A DNA stretch of 64,000 bases from Blastococcus colisei (GTDB lineage: Bacteria > Actinomycetota > Actinomycetes > Mycobacteriales > Geodermatophilaceae): assembly GCF_006717095.1 (NCBI RefSeq), contig NZ_VFQE01000001.1, forward strand, positions 3,782,001 through 3,846,000, in the 5' to 3' direction. Position 1 is the first letter of the stretch. Every line of letters begins with the position of its first letter. Position numbers and translations under genes: made by a program. This document shows positions 38,117-48,240 of the stretch, in pieces. Under the pieces are notes generated by a model, which did not search any database, was not told the origin of the DNA, and saw nothing but the letters and a program-made list of their open reading frames with translations.

Positions 38117-39241
38117 TCAGCTGGGCGGGCGTGCCGACAGGTACCAGCCGTCGCCACCGACCGGCAGCCCCGACAGCTGGCGCGGCAGGTACTGGTCGAA
38201 GAACATCCGGGCGGTCAGCTCGTGCCGGCTGCCGACCCCCAGCTTCGCGAAGACCTTCTTCAGGTGGTCCTGGACGGTGGTCAGCGAGATCGACAGCGCC
38301 GCCGCCACCTCGGGGTTGCTGTTCCCCGCCACGACCAGCCTGGCCACCTCCCGCTCGCGGGCGGTGAGCCCGTAGGCCTCGGCGATCACCTCGGCCAGCT
38401 CGTAGGGCGCGACCGGCTCGATGACCAGCGAGAGCCGCTCAGGGCTGTCATGGTCGGCCGGCTCCAGGACGTCGAGCTGCACGCTCATCCACCGGCCGGT
38501 CCGGAGCCGCACGCGCGCCGACTGCCGCCGTCCGCCCGCCGCGACCAGCCGGGCGACGAGCATGACGACACCGACCGGCACGCCGTCGATGCGCGAGTCG
38601 GGCATCTGGTCCAGCAGCACCCGCGCCGCCCGGCTGGCCAGCTCGACGTCGATCCGCAGCCCGTCGACCCGCAGCACCGCCATCCCCGGCCCCTCCTCGG
38701 CGTCCCGATGGGCAACCTCGCTGACCAGCAGGGTGCGGCGCACCGCCGCGGCGATGTCCGGGGCGACCGCGGCGACCAGCTCGACCTCGGCCTCGGTGAA
38801 GTCCGGCGCCCCGGACTCCCGGAAGAGGATCAGCGCACCCCAGGGCCGGCCGCGGTCGCGCAGCACCGCACGCAGCTCCGGCCCCATCCCGGCGGGCAGC
38901 ATCACCTCGCGGTACCGGGCGCTGCTCTCCGGCCGGCCCCGGGTGCGGCGGTGGATGGTGGCGACCCCCGACCGGTCCCGCGCCAGGGCGGGCAGCTGGT
39001 TGACGTCGTCGGTTCCGACCTCCAGCTCGAGCAGGCGGGGCAGGACCTCCAGCGGCAGGCCCTCGTCGTGGTAGCCGCCGGTGTTCATCACCGTGGCGGG
39101 GTCGAGGAGCAGGCCGCACCAGCAGTCCGAGGGCACCGCCCGGTCGAGCACCGGGACGACGTCGCGGTACAGCGCCAGGGGGTCGGTCGCCGACCGGCAG
39201 AGCCGCTCGATCCGGTCGCGCACCGTGGTGGCCGGTGCCAT
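38117..39241 (-). CDS. LuxR-family transcriptional regulator
   Basis: A 374-residue regulator. The N-terminal two thirds hold a GAF-like sensory part (LYRDVVPVLDRAVPSDCWCG; WGALILFRESGAPDFTEAEV). The C-terminal LuxR helix-turn-helix is AYGLTAREREVARLVVAGNS with VQDHLKKVFAKLGVGSRHEL. There is no receiver domain. ATG 39241 is preferred over 39283. It is divergent from the cupin gene starting 88 bases away, the likely target. The ligand is unknown. Confidence 0.85.
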   Translation of the reverse strand: MAPATTVRDRIERLCRSATDPLALYRDVVPVLDRAVPSDCWCGLLLDPATVMNTGGYHDEGLPLEVLPRLLELEVGTDDVNQLPALARDRSGVATIHRRTRGRPESSARYREVMLPAGMGPELRAVLRDRGRPWGALILFRESGAPDFTEAEVELVAAVAPDIAAAVRRTLLVSEVAHRDAEEGPGMAVLRVDGLRIDVELASRAARVLLDQMPDSRIDGVPVGVVMLVARLVAAGGRRQSARVRLRTGRWMSVQLDVLEPADHDSPERLSLVIEPVAPYELAEVIAEAYGLTAREREVARLVVAGNSNPEVAAALSISLTTVQDHLKKVFAKLGVGSRHELTARMFFDQYLPRQLSGLPVGGDGWYLSARPPS

Positions 39242-39328
39242 GACCGAGACAGTAGGGCCGGCGGGCAGCCCGGGAAACCCCATGGTTCAGGGATGTCGCC
39301 CGCGTGGCGCCGGGCCGACCCTTCCGGC

Positions 39329-39823
39329 ATGACTCCACCCGACATCGCGCAGGCGGCCCCCGTCGTGCAGGCCCCCGGCCAGGGGACGGCGATCTGGCAC
39401 CTCGACACCCTGATGACGTTCAAGGCGCTGACCGACGACACCGGCGGGCGGCTCGCGGTCTGGGAGCAGCTGCTCCCGCACCGCTCCTCGCCGCCGTTGC
39501 ACGTCCACCACGAGGAGGACGAGGCATGGTTCGTCCTCGATGGCGAGCTCACCTTCCAGGTCGGGGACCAGACCTGGGCCGCCGCGCGGGGCGCCTTCGT
39601 CTGGGCGCCCCGGGGACTGCCGCACACGTTCCGGGTGGACTCCCCCACCGCGCGGCTCCTGGCGCTCGCCGTACCGGGCCGTTTCGACCGCTTCGTCCGG
39701 GCCACCGGCCGGCCGGCCGAGGCACCGACGCTGCCGCCGCCGGAGGGCCCGCCGGACATCGCCGCCCTCGTCGGCGCGGCGAGGGAGCACGGCATGGAGG
39801 TGCTGGGGCCGCCCCTCTCGTGA
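39329..39823 (+). CDS. Cupin-domain protein
   Basis: A 164-residue single cupin. Motif 1 reads PLHVHHEEDEAWFVLDGELTF with its His/Glu metal ligands and motif 2 is APRGLPHTFRV with the last His. Such proteins are small dioxygenases, isomerases or ligand binders; the relatives nearest in appearance are quercetin-dioxygenase-like cupins. ATG 39329 lacks a strong site; ATG 39293 would add 12 residues. Divergent from a LuxR regulator that probably controls it. Confidence 0.8.
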   Translation: MTPPDIAQAAPVVQAPGQGTAIWHLDTLMTFKALTDDTGGRLAVWEQLLPHRSSPPLHVHHEEDEAWFVLDGELTFQVGDQTWAAARGAFVWAPRGLPHTFRVDSPTARLLALAVPGRFDRFVRATGRPAEAPTLPPPEGPPDIAALVGAAREHGMEVLGPPLS

Positions 39824-39854
39824 CCCGGTCGGGCGCACCAGGGACAGTGGGGGC

Positions 39855-40280
39855 GTGACCTCTTCCGATCCGGCCACCGAGGGCCGGCGCCGCGCCGGCC
39901 AGTTCCTCACCCTCCTGACCGCGGACGACGCCGCCGCCGGGCAGCTGCTCGAGAGCCTCGCCGAGGTGCGCGACCTGGTGTTCCTGGGCGCCGGACTCAC
40001 CGCGGTGGCCCGCGCCGAGGCCCGGTTCCTGCCGCCGGCCCAGCGCGCCCAGGCCAGTACCCGCCAGCTGCGCCTCGGCACCCTGCGGGACGCCAACCGC
40101 GACGACCCCGAGGGCCTGCGGACCTGGCTGCGCCGGGCGGGCGAGGAGATCCTGCTCATCCGTTCCCAGCAGGCGATCGCCGACCGGGTCGAGGCCGCGG
40201 ATCAGACGCGGACGGCCGCCCGCGCCGCGGCCGAGGCCAACGGCAGCGCCGCCGCCAGCAGCGCCGCCACCACCACGTAG
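39855..40280 (+). CDS. Hypothetical protein (141 aa)
   Basis: A helical, Ala/Arg-rich soluble protein: RRAGQFLTLLTADDAAAGQL, ARFLPPAQRAQASTRQLRLG, DPEGLRTWLRRAGEEILLIR. GTG 39855 follows GTGGGGG. Family not recognised. Its last 79 bases overlap the 3' end of the convergent MFS gene, where codon choices are shared by two frames; this is the largest convergent overlap in the window. Confidence 0.6.
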   Translation: MTSSDPATEGRRRAGQFLTLLTADDAAAGQLLESLAEVRDLVFLGAGLTAVARAEARFLPPAQRAQASTRQLRLGTLRDANRDDPEGLRTWLRRAGEEILLIRSQQAIADRVEAADQTRTAARAAAEANGSAAASSAATTT

Positions 40281-41371
40281 GTCCAGTCCAGCCCGATCCC
40301 GGCGGCGACGAAGCCGAGCGCCAGCGCCCCGAACGCCGTGCCGGTGTCGAACGAGGCGTTCCACATGGCGCTGGCCGTCGTCGTCCCGCCCTCGCCGGCC
40401 CGGGCGAAGGCGGCCACCAGGGTCAGGTTCTGCGTCGCGCCGTAACCGGCCCCGAACACCGCCACCCCGACGAGCACCCAGACGTCGTCCCCGCTCAGCC
40501 CGATGCCGGTCGCCACCAGCCCGACCGCGGCGACGACCAGGGCCAGCGGGAGCAGCAGGCGGGTGCCCAGCCGGTCGGACAGGGCGCCGGCCCGCCAGCG
40601 GGTGATCGCGCCCGTGATGCCGAAGACCATCAGGGCGACCGTGGCGAGGACGCCGTCCGGACGCTCGATCGGCAGGAAGGTCACCACCCCGCCGCCGGCC
40701 ATGGTGACCAGGAGCAGCACCGCGGACGGCGCCAGCGCGGCGCGCACCGCCGCGCGCCCCGATCCGGCCGGTCCCGGTCCCGGCTCCGGCGCCACCGAGC
40801 GGACCAGCAGCGGAACCAGGAACGCCCCCAGGAGCGGGGAGGCCGCCAGCCACGACAGCCAGCCCACGTGCCCGTCGAGGACGAGCGCGACGCCGGCCGG
40901 GACGGCAGCCAGGTTGGGGATCGCGATGGCCAGGCCGTAGAGGCCGACGGACTCGCCGCGGCGCTCGGGCGGGGCGACCCGGGCAGCCAGCGTCGCACCC
41001 AGCACGGTGAGGACGGCGAAACCCGCACCCCGCACGGCGGAGAGGGCGCAGATCCACGCGAGGCCGTCGTCCAGGACGTAGAACGGCGCGGGCAGCCCCA
41101 TCGCGACCAGCCCCGCCACGAGGACGGGCCCGACGCCGAACCGGACGGTCAGCGCCGGGATCGTCGCCTGGACGGCGACGGTGACCACGAGGAACACGGC
41201 CGTGACGACGCCGGCGGTGCTCGCGGCCGCGCCCCCGGTCACCGCGTACACGGGCAGGGAGGCCAGGGTCAGGCAGAAGCTGGCGAACCCCAGCACCGTG
41301 ACCCCGATCAGCGCCTGCATGCCGCGGCCGCGCCACAGCGCCGTCCGCACCTCGACCGCTCCCCCACTCAC
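40202..41371 (-). CDS. MFS transporter
   Basis: A 389-residue major facilitator with about twelve segments. LIGVTVLGFASFCLTLASLP opens segment 1, ALTVRFGVGPVLVAGLVAMG the motif after segment 2, and RWRAGALSDRLGTRLLLPLA the equivalent in the second half; GAGYGATQNLTLV and ASAMWNASFDTGTAFGALAL are typical of the YfcJ/drug-efflux subgroup. GTG 41371 is chosen since the upstream frame loses hydrophobic and codon pattern. Substrate unknown. It overlaps the gene at 39855 tail to tail. Confidence 0.85.
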   Translation of the reverse strand: MSGGAVEVRTALWRGRGMQALIGVTVLGFASFCLTLASLPVYAVTGGAAASTAGVVTAVFLVVTVAVQATIPALTVRFGVGPVLVAGLVAMGLPAPFYVLDDGLAWICALSAVRGAGFAVLTVLGATLAARVAPPERRGESVGLYGLAIAIPNLAAVPAGVALVLDGHVGWLSWLAASPLLGAFLVPLLVRSVAPEPGPGPAGSGRAAVRAALAPSAVLLLVTMAGGGVVTFLPIERPDGVLATVALMVFGITGAITRWRAGALSDRLGTRLLLPLALVVAAVGLVATGIGLSGDDVWVLVGVAVFGAGYGATQNLTLVAAFARAGEGGTTTASAMWNASFDTGTAFGALALGFVAAGIGLDWTYVVVAALLAAALPLASAAARAAVRV

Positions 41372-41425
41372 CCCGTGAGCATGACCGCCGGTGCGCGCCA
41401 CGCCGCGACCGGGTAGGCAAGGACG

Positions 41426-41971
41426 ATGCCACTGCTCACCGTCGGTCACGGCCCGCAGGACCGCGTGGCCCTCGGCGCACGGCTCACCGACGCGGGGGTC
41501 GAGCTGCTGGTCGACGTCCGTCGCTTCCCCGGCAGCCGGAACAATCCCGACGTCGCCCGCGACGCCCTCGCCGACTGGCTGCCCGCGCTGGGCGTCGGCT
41601 ACCGCTGGGAGGAGCGGCTCGGCGGGCGCCGTCGACTACCTCCCGGGGAGCCCGTCGAGGACGACTGGTGGACGGTGGCACAGTTCGCCGCCTACGCCGC
41701 GCACACCCGCACGCCGGAGTTCACCGCGGCCCTCGACGAGGTGCTCGCGGAGTCCGGCGACACGACCGTCGCGGTGATGTGCAGCGAGAGCGTCTGGTGG
41801 CGCTGTCACCGGAGGCTGATCGCCGACGTCGCCGTCCTCGGTCGGGGCGTGCCGGTCATGCACCTGATGCCCGAGGGCCGGCTGGCCCCGCACCGCCCGT
41901 CCGAGGGCGCCGTGGTCGACGCCGGCGTCGTCCACTGGCCCGCCACCCCCCGCGATGATCAGCGAACCTGA
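41426..41971 (+). CDS. DUF488 protein, stop codon provided by an IS end
   Basis: A 181-residue DUF488 protein of unknown function. The family motifs are present: TVGHGPQDR at the start, LLVDVRRFPGSRNNPD, and MCSESVWWRCHRRLIADVAV with its Cys and His residues. The TGA at 41969-41971 is the first three bases of the left terminal repeat of the adjacent IS1182-type element. The natural C-terminus may therefore have been a little longer; all conserved motifs are intact. Confidence 0.85.
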   Translation: MPLLTVGHGPQDRVALGARLTDAGVELLVDVRRFPGSRNNPDVARDALADWLPALGVGYRWEERLGGRRRLPPGEPVEDDWWTVAQFAAYAAHTRTPEFTAALDEVLAESGDTTVAVMCSESVWWRCHRRLIADVAVLGRGVPVMHLMPEGRLAPHRPSEGAVVDAGVVHWPATPRDDQRT

Positions 41972-43583
41972 TCGAGCCTGTCGCGCGAACGGTGGCGGAT
42001 GAGCCGCCGCGGTGCATCGCTGGGTGATGTTGCGCTGTGAGTCGGGGGGCGGGCGCCGGTTGATGGTGGTCGGGAGCGGGGATAGTGGCCCGGTCAGCGC
42101 TGTCGGCGGTGCCGGCCGCCCCCGGATCAGGCGGTGGCCAGCCGGTGGGCGTGGATCTTGCGCAGGTTGTGCACGGTGCAGGCCAGCGACCACTCGGTCT
42201 TGGCGTTCTGCAGGCCGCGGCGGAGGAGCTGGCGTAGTCCCTGCCGGTCTTTGATCTGGCCGAAGACCGGTTCGACCGTGCGTCCTCGGAGGGCGTATTT
42301 CTCCGTGCCTTCGGGGGTGCGCAGCCTGTCCTGGGCGCGGGCGGTGGCCGGGCGGGAGGTCAGCGGTTTGTCCCCGGCGGGGTCCTCGCCGGCGGCGCGG
42401 CGTTCGTCGCTGATCATCGGGGCCAGCAGGCGCAGGCCGCGGGTCTCGGCCTCGGTGAAGGTCTCCTCGTTGGCGTAGCCGGCGTCGGCGACCCAGGTGT
42501 CGGGCGTCTCCTCGATGCCGGCCTGGTTCAGCTGCTCGGCGGCGTCATCGAGGACGGGAAACAGCTGATGGGCGTCGGTGGCCGCCTGGGTCAGCGTCTG
42601 GCCGACGATGAGCTGGTCTTCGGTGACCGCGGCCTGGGCGTTGTAGCCCTGCACCAGCCCCCGCCCGCCCCGCATCGTCCGCGAGTCCGGATCGGTGGCG
42701 TTGGCCCGCGGCGGCTTGTCCTTGTCCGGATTGCGGCCCGGTGGATGCTCGCCCGGTTGGGCGCCGCGGCGGGTGCCGGCGTCCTTGCGGCGCTGCCACT
42801 CGGCCTTCCTCACCTCCTGCTCGGCCACGGCCGCGGCCTGCTCGTCGTCCAGGCGCTGCTTGGCCTCCTTCAGTCGAGCCAACCGCTCGGCCCGCCGGCG
42901 CAGCGGCGGTGGCAGCTCATCCCCGCGGTCGTCGCCGTGTTCGGCGTCCTCGGCCGCGTCGATGCGCGTCTGTTCGTCGAGCAGCTCGGCGGCCAGCTGG
43001 TCGTAGCGGGCCTGCTCCTCGGCGACCTGGTGGGCCAGCGACGCCGAGGTGTGGTTCTTCGACCAGGAGGCGTTCGCGGCGATCTTCGTCCCGTCCACCG
43101 CGATCACGCCCAGCCGCACCATCCCGGCCTCGTGACACACCCGCAGCACCTGCGCGAACAGCTCCTGCAGCGGCTGGCGGTGACGCGTGACGAACCGGGC
43201 GATCGTGGCGTGATCGGGCACCCGATTGCCGGCCAGCACCCGGAACGCCACATCGCGGACACAGTGCCGCTCGATCGCCCGCGACGAGCGCACCCCGACC
43301 GCGTGCGCGTACAGCAGCACCGCCACCATCAGCGCCGGGTCGAACGCCGCCGCGCCCTGCCCGTTGGCCCGATACGAGCGCTTGAACCCCGACAGGTCGA
43401 ACGAGTCCACCGCATCCTTGACCGTCCAGGCCAGCTCCCCGTCGGGCAGCCAATCCCGCACATCCGGCGGCAGCAGGAACCCCTGATCGACATCCCCGCG
43501 GATGAAGTTCTGCGGCATACCCCAGTCTCCCGCCGCCCAGGATGATCATCAATCAGGCGCGCTTTGTGCGACAGGCTCGATCA
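41969..43583. mobile_element. IS1182-family insertion sequence
   Basis: Bounded by inverted repeats TGATCGAGCCTGTCGC (41969-41984 on the plus strand; the complement at 43568-43583), extended inward by RCRAA. It holds one transposase gene on the minus strand. No clear direct target duplication is visible in the flanks (AACC on the left, TCAG on the right). The total length of 1615 bases suits a complete element. Confidence 0.85.
42127..43518 (-). CDS. IS1182-family transposase
   Basis: A 463-residue DDE transposase. The N-terminal DUF772 region has FDPALMVAVLLYAHAVGVRS and VPDHATIARFVTRHRQPLQE; the catalytic part has VIAVDGTKIAANAS (first Asp), DTWVADAGYANEE (second Asp) and the C-terminal ALRGRTVEPVFGQIKDRQGL (Glu). 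A charged coiled-coil insert (YDQLAAELLDEQTRIDAAED...) lies between. Full length with motifs intact, so the element is probably active. ATG 43518 follows the right terminal repeat. Confidence 0.93.
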   Translation of the reverse strand: MPQNFIRGDVDQGFLLPPDVRDWLPDGELAWTVKDAVDSFDLSGFKRSYRANGQGAAAFDPALMVAVLLYAHAVGVRSSRAIERHCVRDVAFRVLAGNRVPDHATIARFVTRHRQPLQELFAQVLRVCHEAGMVRLGVIAVDGTKIAANASWSKNHTSASLAHQVAEEQARYDQLAAELLDEQTRIDAAEDAEHGDDRGDELPPPLRRRAERLARLKEAKQRLDDEQAAAVAEQEVRKAEWQRRKDAGTRRGAQPGEHPPGRNPDKDKPPRANATDPDSRTMRGGRGLVQGYNAQAAVTEDQLIVGQTLTQAATDAHQLFPVLDDAAEQLNQAGIEETPDTWVADAGYANEETFTEAETRGLRLLAPMISDERRAAGEDPAGDKPLTSRPATARAQDRLRTPEGTEKYALRGRTVEPVFGQIKDRQGLRQLLRRGLQNAKTEWSLACTVHNLRKIHAHRLATA

Positions 43584-43587
43584 TCAG

Positions 43588-43623
43588 GGGTCCTCCCTCA
43601 CCGTCGACAGTGAGGGAGGACCC
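43588..43623. terminator. Terminator hairpin downstream of pruA
   Basis: A 14-base perfect stem (GGGTCCTCCCTCAC with GTGAGGGAGGACCC) around CGTCGACA, directly outside the IS right end and 43 bases beyond the pruA stop. It should terminate the putB-pruA mRNA and shield it from the IS. Confidence 0.75.
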
Positions 43624-43665
43624 TCGGTGATCAAGTCTCCTGGTCATCAAGGGGCGGGCTCGGCG

Positions 43666-45291
<1,626 letters not shown>

Positions 45292-45307
45292 GTGCGGGAC
45301 CTCGATC

Positions 45308-46234
45308 TCAGGACTTGGTGAGCAGGGAACGGAGGAAGAAGCCGACGTTGGCCGGGCGCTCGGCGAGCCGGCGCATGAAGTACGCGTACCAGTCGACGCC
45401 GTACGGGACGTAGGCCCGCACGCGCGTGCCGGCGGTGGCCAGGCGGCGCTGCTCGTCGGGGCGGATGCCGTAGAGCATCTGCACCTCCCACGAGTCGGCG
45501 GCCCGTGAGTGCTGGGCGGCGAGCTCGTGCGCGCGCGCGACCATGGCGGGGTCGTGCGAGCCGACCATCGGGTAGCCCGGGCCGGCCATGAGGATCTCCA
45601 GGCAGCGCGCGTAGGCGGTGTCGACGTCCTTCTTCTTCTGGTGCGCGACGGTCGGCGGCTCGTTGTAGGCGCCCTTGACCAGGCGCACGCGCGACCCGGT
45701 GACGGCGAGGGCCTTGGCGTCGTCCTCGGTGCGGAAGAGCATCGCCTGCAGGACCGCGCCGGTGCCCGGGTGCTCCTTGCGCAGCTCGGCGAGGGCGGCG
45801 AGCGTCGAGTCGATGGTCCGGTGGTCCTCCATGTCGAGGGTGACCGTCGTGCCGATGGCGGTCGCCGCCTCCACCACCGGGCGCACCAGCTCGAGGGCGA
45901 CGTCGTGGCCGTCGGGCAGCGCCTGGCCGAAGGCCGACAGCTTCACCGACACCTCGGCGCGGTCCCCCAGGCCCAGGCCGGCCAGCCCCTCGAGGGCCGC
46001 GAGGTAGGCGTCGCGGGAGTGCTCCGCCTCGGCGCGGGTGGTGATGTCCTCGCCGAGGTGGTCGAGGGTCACCTCGATGCCGTCGGCAGCCAGCGCCCGG
46101 ACGGCGGGAAGCGCGTCGGTCAGTGCCTCGCCCGCGACGAACCGGTCGACCACCCGGCGGGTCGCCGGATTGCCCGTGACCACCCGGCGCAACCCCGGGC
46201 GGCGGGAAGCCGCCAGCAGGACCTTCTGCAGCAC
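45308..46234 (-). CDS. putB: Proline dehydrogenase
   Basis: A 308-residue monofunctional FAD proline dehydrogenase, first step of proline breakdown. Typical motifs are LDHLGEDITTRAEAEHSRDA near the start, TLDMEDHRTIDSTLAAL, RVRLVKGAYNEP, and the substrate-binding end WEVQMLYGIRPDEQRRLA with YVPYGVDWYAYFMRRLAERP. GTG 46234 is used: AGGAGGT stands six bases upstream, whereas GTG 46237 would have only three. It is divergent from the PucR regulator with two palindromes between. Confidence 0.94.
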   Translation of the reverse strand: MLQKVLLAASRRPGLRRVVTGNPATRRVVDRFVAGEALTDALPAVRALAADGIEVTLDHLGEDITTRAEAEHSRDAYLAALEGLAGLGLGDRAEVSVKLSAFGQALPDGHDVALELVRPVVEAATAIGTTVTLDMEDHRTIDSTLAALAELRKEHPGTGAVLQAMLFRTEDDAKALAVTGSRVRLVKGAYNEPPTVAHQKKKDVDTAYARCLEILMAGPGYPMVGSHDPAMVARAHELAAQHSRAADSWEVQMLYGIRPDEQRRLATAGTRVRAYVPYGVDWYAYFMRRLAERPANVGFFLRSLLTKS

Positions 46235-46352
46235 CACGGGACCTCCTGGCACAGGGACGACGGCGACAGGACGACGGCGTCGGACACCTCGACGCTAGGC
46301 ACCGCCACCCGATGGGGCCAGGGGCAGATGTCCAGAACCGCCGGCCGTGCTC

Positions 46353-46368
46353 TCATACACCTGTATGA
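46353..46368. promoter_or_regulatory. Palindrome, putative operator 1 in the put region
   Basis: TCATACA-CC-TGTATGA is a perfect inverted repeat between the divergent putB and PucR genes, 7 bases away from a second palindrome. It is AT-rich in an otherwise GC-rich region, as expected of a regulator site. Confidence 0.6.
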
Positions 46369-46374
46369 CGAGAT

Positions 46375-46396
46375 GGCGTTTATGGCCATAAATGCC
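46375..46396. promoter_or_regulatory. Palindrome, putative operator 2 in the put region
   Basis: A 22-base near-perfect palindrome with core TTTATGGCCATAAA flanked by GGC and GCC, ending 16 bases before the regulator start. Probably an autoregulatory site or part of a promoter. Confidence 0.6.
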
Positions 46397-46412
46397 CATG
46401 AGGGGGTGGCGG

Positions 46413-47561
46413 GTGCGGGACGATCTGCAGGAGCTCGTCGACGAGGTCTCGCGGCTGCTGTCCGCCCCGGCCACGCTCGAGGACGCCGACTTCACGCTGC
46501 TCGCCTTCTGCGCGCACGACGACAGCGCCGCCGGAGCGATGGACGCCGTCCGCACCCGTTCGATCCTGACCCGTGGCTCCCCGGCCGCGACCCGCGCCTG
46601 GTTCGAGGAGTTCGGCATCGCCGCAGCGGTGGGTCCGTTGCGCACCCCGGCCGATCCGGACGCCGGCATCCTGACCCGGCTGGTCGTCCCGGTGCGCCAC
46701 GCGGGCCGGACCCGCGGCTACCTCTGGCTCCTCGACGGCGGCCGGATCGACCCTGCGGACACCGGTGATCCCGCGCTCGCGGCCGCCGTCGACCTCGCCG
46801 CCGAGGCCGGGCGGCTGCTGGCCGGGCGCGCAGCTGCCGACGACGACCTGGGCCGGCCGCTGTCCGAGGCGCTCACCGGCACCGCCACCGCCCGCGCGCA
46901 GGGAACGCGCACGCTCGCCGCAGCCCTCGGCGACGCACTCCCCCTCGTGGTCGTCGCGCTCGTCCCCGGTGCCGACGGGCTGCCCGACCGCTGGCAGCGA
47001 CCCGGTGCGGGGGCGGTCGCGGCGGTGATCGACGAACCCGCCGGGCCGGTCGCGGCCGTGCTCGTGCCCCTGACCCGGGCGGCGGACCTCCGCCCCGCGG
47101 GTGCGCTCGCGGCCGCCTCACTGGCCGGCCTCCCGCGCGGCAGCGCCGCCGGGGTCTCGCAGGTGCGCCCCGGCGTCGCGGACCTGCCCGATCAGTGGAC
47201 GCAGGCCCGGGCGGCCGCGCGGGTCGCCGGCGCGGTGCCCGCCCTCTCCCCCGTGGCCCACTGGGCGGAGCTGGGCGCCTGGCGGCCGGTCACCGAGCTG
47301 ACCGGCCCGGACCCGGCCGTCGTCCCCCTCCTGGTCGACGCCGCCCTCACCGAGACGGCCGAGGTGTTCCTCGACTGCGCCGGGAGCGCCTCCCGGGCGG
47401 CCACGGCGCTGCGGATCCACCGGCAGACGCTGTACTACCGGCTGTCCCGCATCGAGGCGCTCACCGGGCTGGACCTCGCCGACGGCGGCGCCCGGCTGCT
47501 GCTGCACACGTCCCTGCGCGCCGCCCGTCTCGCCGCCGCCCGTCTCCCCGCCGGCCGCTGA
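46413..47561 (+). CDS. PucR-family regulator of proline catabolism
   Basis: A 382-residue regulator. The N-terminal part is GAF-like (LLAFCAHDDSAAGAMDAVRT, ILTRLVVPVRHAGRTRGYLW), the centre GGDEF-like, and the C-terminal PucR helix-turn-helix is CAGSASRAATALRIHRQTLY followed by YRLSRIEALTGLDLADGGAR. In actinobacteria such PutR/PruR-type proteins activate divergent proline dehydrogenase genes in response to proline; the gene order here is the same. GTG 46413 has AGGGGG seven bases upstream; ATG 46392 and ATG 46398 are alternatives. Confidence 0.85.
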   Translation: MRDDLQELVDEVSRLLSAPATLEDADFTLLAFCAHDDSAAGAMDAVRTRSILTRGSPAATRAWFEEFGIAAAVGPLRTPADPDAGILTRLVVPVRHAGRTRGYLWLLDGGRIDPADTGDPALAAAVDLAAEAGRLLAGRAAADDDLGRPLSEALTGTATARAQGTRTLAAALGDALPLVVVALVPGADGLPDRWQRPGAGAVAAVIDEPAGPVAAVLVPLTRAADLRPAGALAAASLAGLPRGSAAGVSQVRPGVADLPDQWTQARAAARVAGAVPALSPVAHWAELGAWRPVTELTGPDPAVVPLLVDAALTETAEVFLDCAGSASRAATALRIHRQTLYYRLSRIEALTGLDLADGGARLLLHTSLRAARLAAARLPAGR

Positions 47562-47604
47562 GCGCGCCGGAACGGGCGGGGCGCCGTCACCTACGCTCGG
47601 CCCG

Positions 47605-48240
47605 ATGGCTGCGGGAGAGACGGCTGCGCGCGCCCACGACCGCAGCGGGAACGACGTCCTGCGCCGGCTGCGCAGCGGCACCGCTCGCGAGCACGAGGAC
47701 GTCGAGCACACCCTGGCCCTGCTCGACCCGGGGCTGGAGCGCAGCCGGCTGACCGACGTGCTCGACCGGATGCACGGATTCTGGGTGGCCGCCGAGGCGG
47801 GCCTGGACCGGTGGGGCTCCCAGTACCCGCAGGACGCCGCGGCCGTGGACTGGCCCCGCCGTCGCCGGGCCGGCCTCTTCGCCGCCGACCTGGCCGCCCT
47901 GGGCGGGACCCCGACGGGCGACGAGCCGCACCTGCCCGCCGTGAACGGCACCGACGCGGCCCTCGGCCGGCTGTACGTGCTGGAGGGGTCCACACTCGGC
48001 GGCGTCGTCATCGACCGGCACCTGGCCTCGCTCCCGCAGGTGGCCGACGTCCGGCTCCGTGCCTTCACGCCCTACGGCAGCGAGACCGGAGCGATGTGGG
48101 CGGCGTTCCGGCGGGTGACCCGCGCGCGCGTCGACGCCGGCGGGGACGCCGACGCGATGATCGACTCCGCGCGCGGCACGTTCCGCGCGCTCGCCGCCTG
48201 GTGCCGCCCGGCGGCGTCGGCGCAGGCCCTGCCCGCGTGA
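47605..48240 (+). CDS. Heme oxygenase, BphO-like
   Basis: A 211-residue biliverdin-forming heme oxygenase of the bacteriophytochrome type. The proximal His lies in GTAREHEDVEHTLALLD, and the distal helix is GRLYVLEGSTLGGVVIDRHL, with YGSETGAMWAAFRRV later. It opens the heme ring to biliverdin, releasing iron and CO. Such genes usually sit beside a phytochrome that uses biliverdin as chromophore; here the next gene is a broken phosphatase domain, and no phytochrome is in the window. Confidence 0.87.
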   Translation: MAAGETAARAHDRSGNDVLRRLRSGTAREHEDVEHTLALLDPGLERSRLTDVLDRMHGFWVAAEAGLDRWGSQYPQDAAAVDWPRRRRAGLFAADLAALGGTPTGDEPHLPAVNGTDAALGRLYVLEGSTLGGVVIDRHLASLPQVADVRLRAFTPYGSETGAMWAAFRRVTRARVDAGGDADAMIDSARGTFRALAAWCRPAASAQALPA

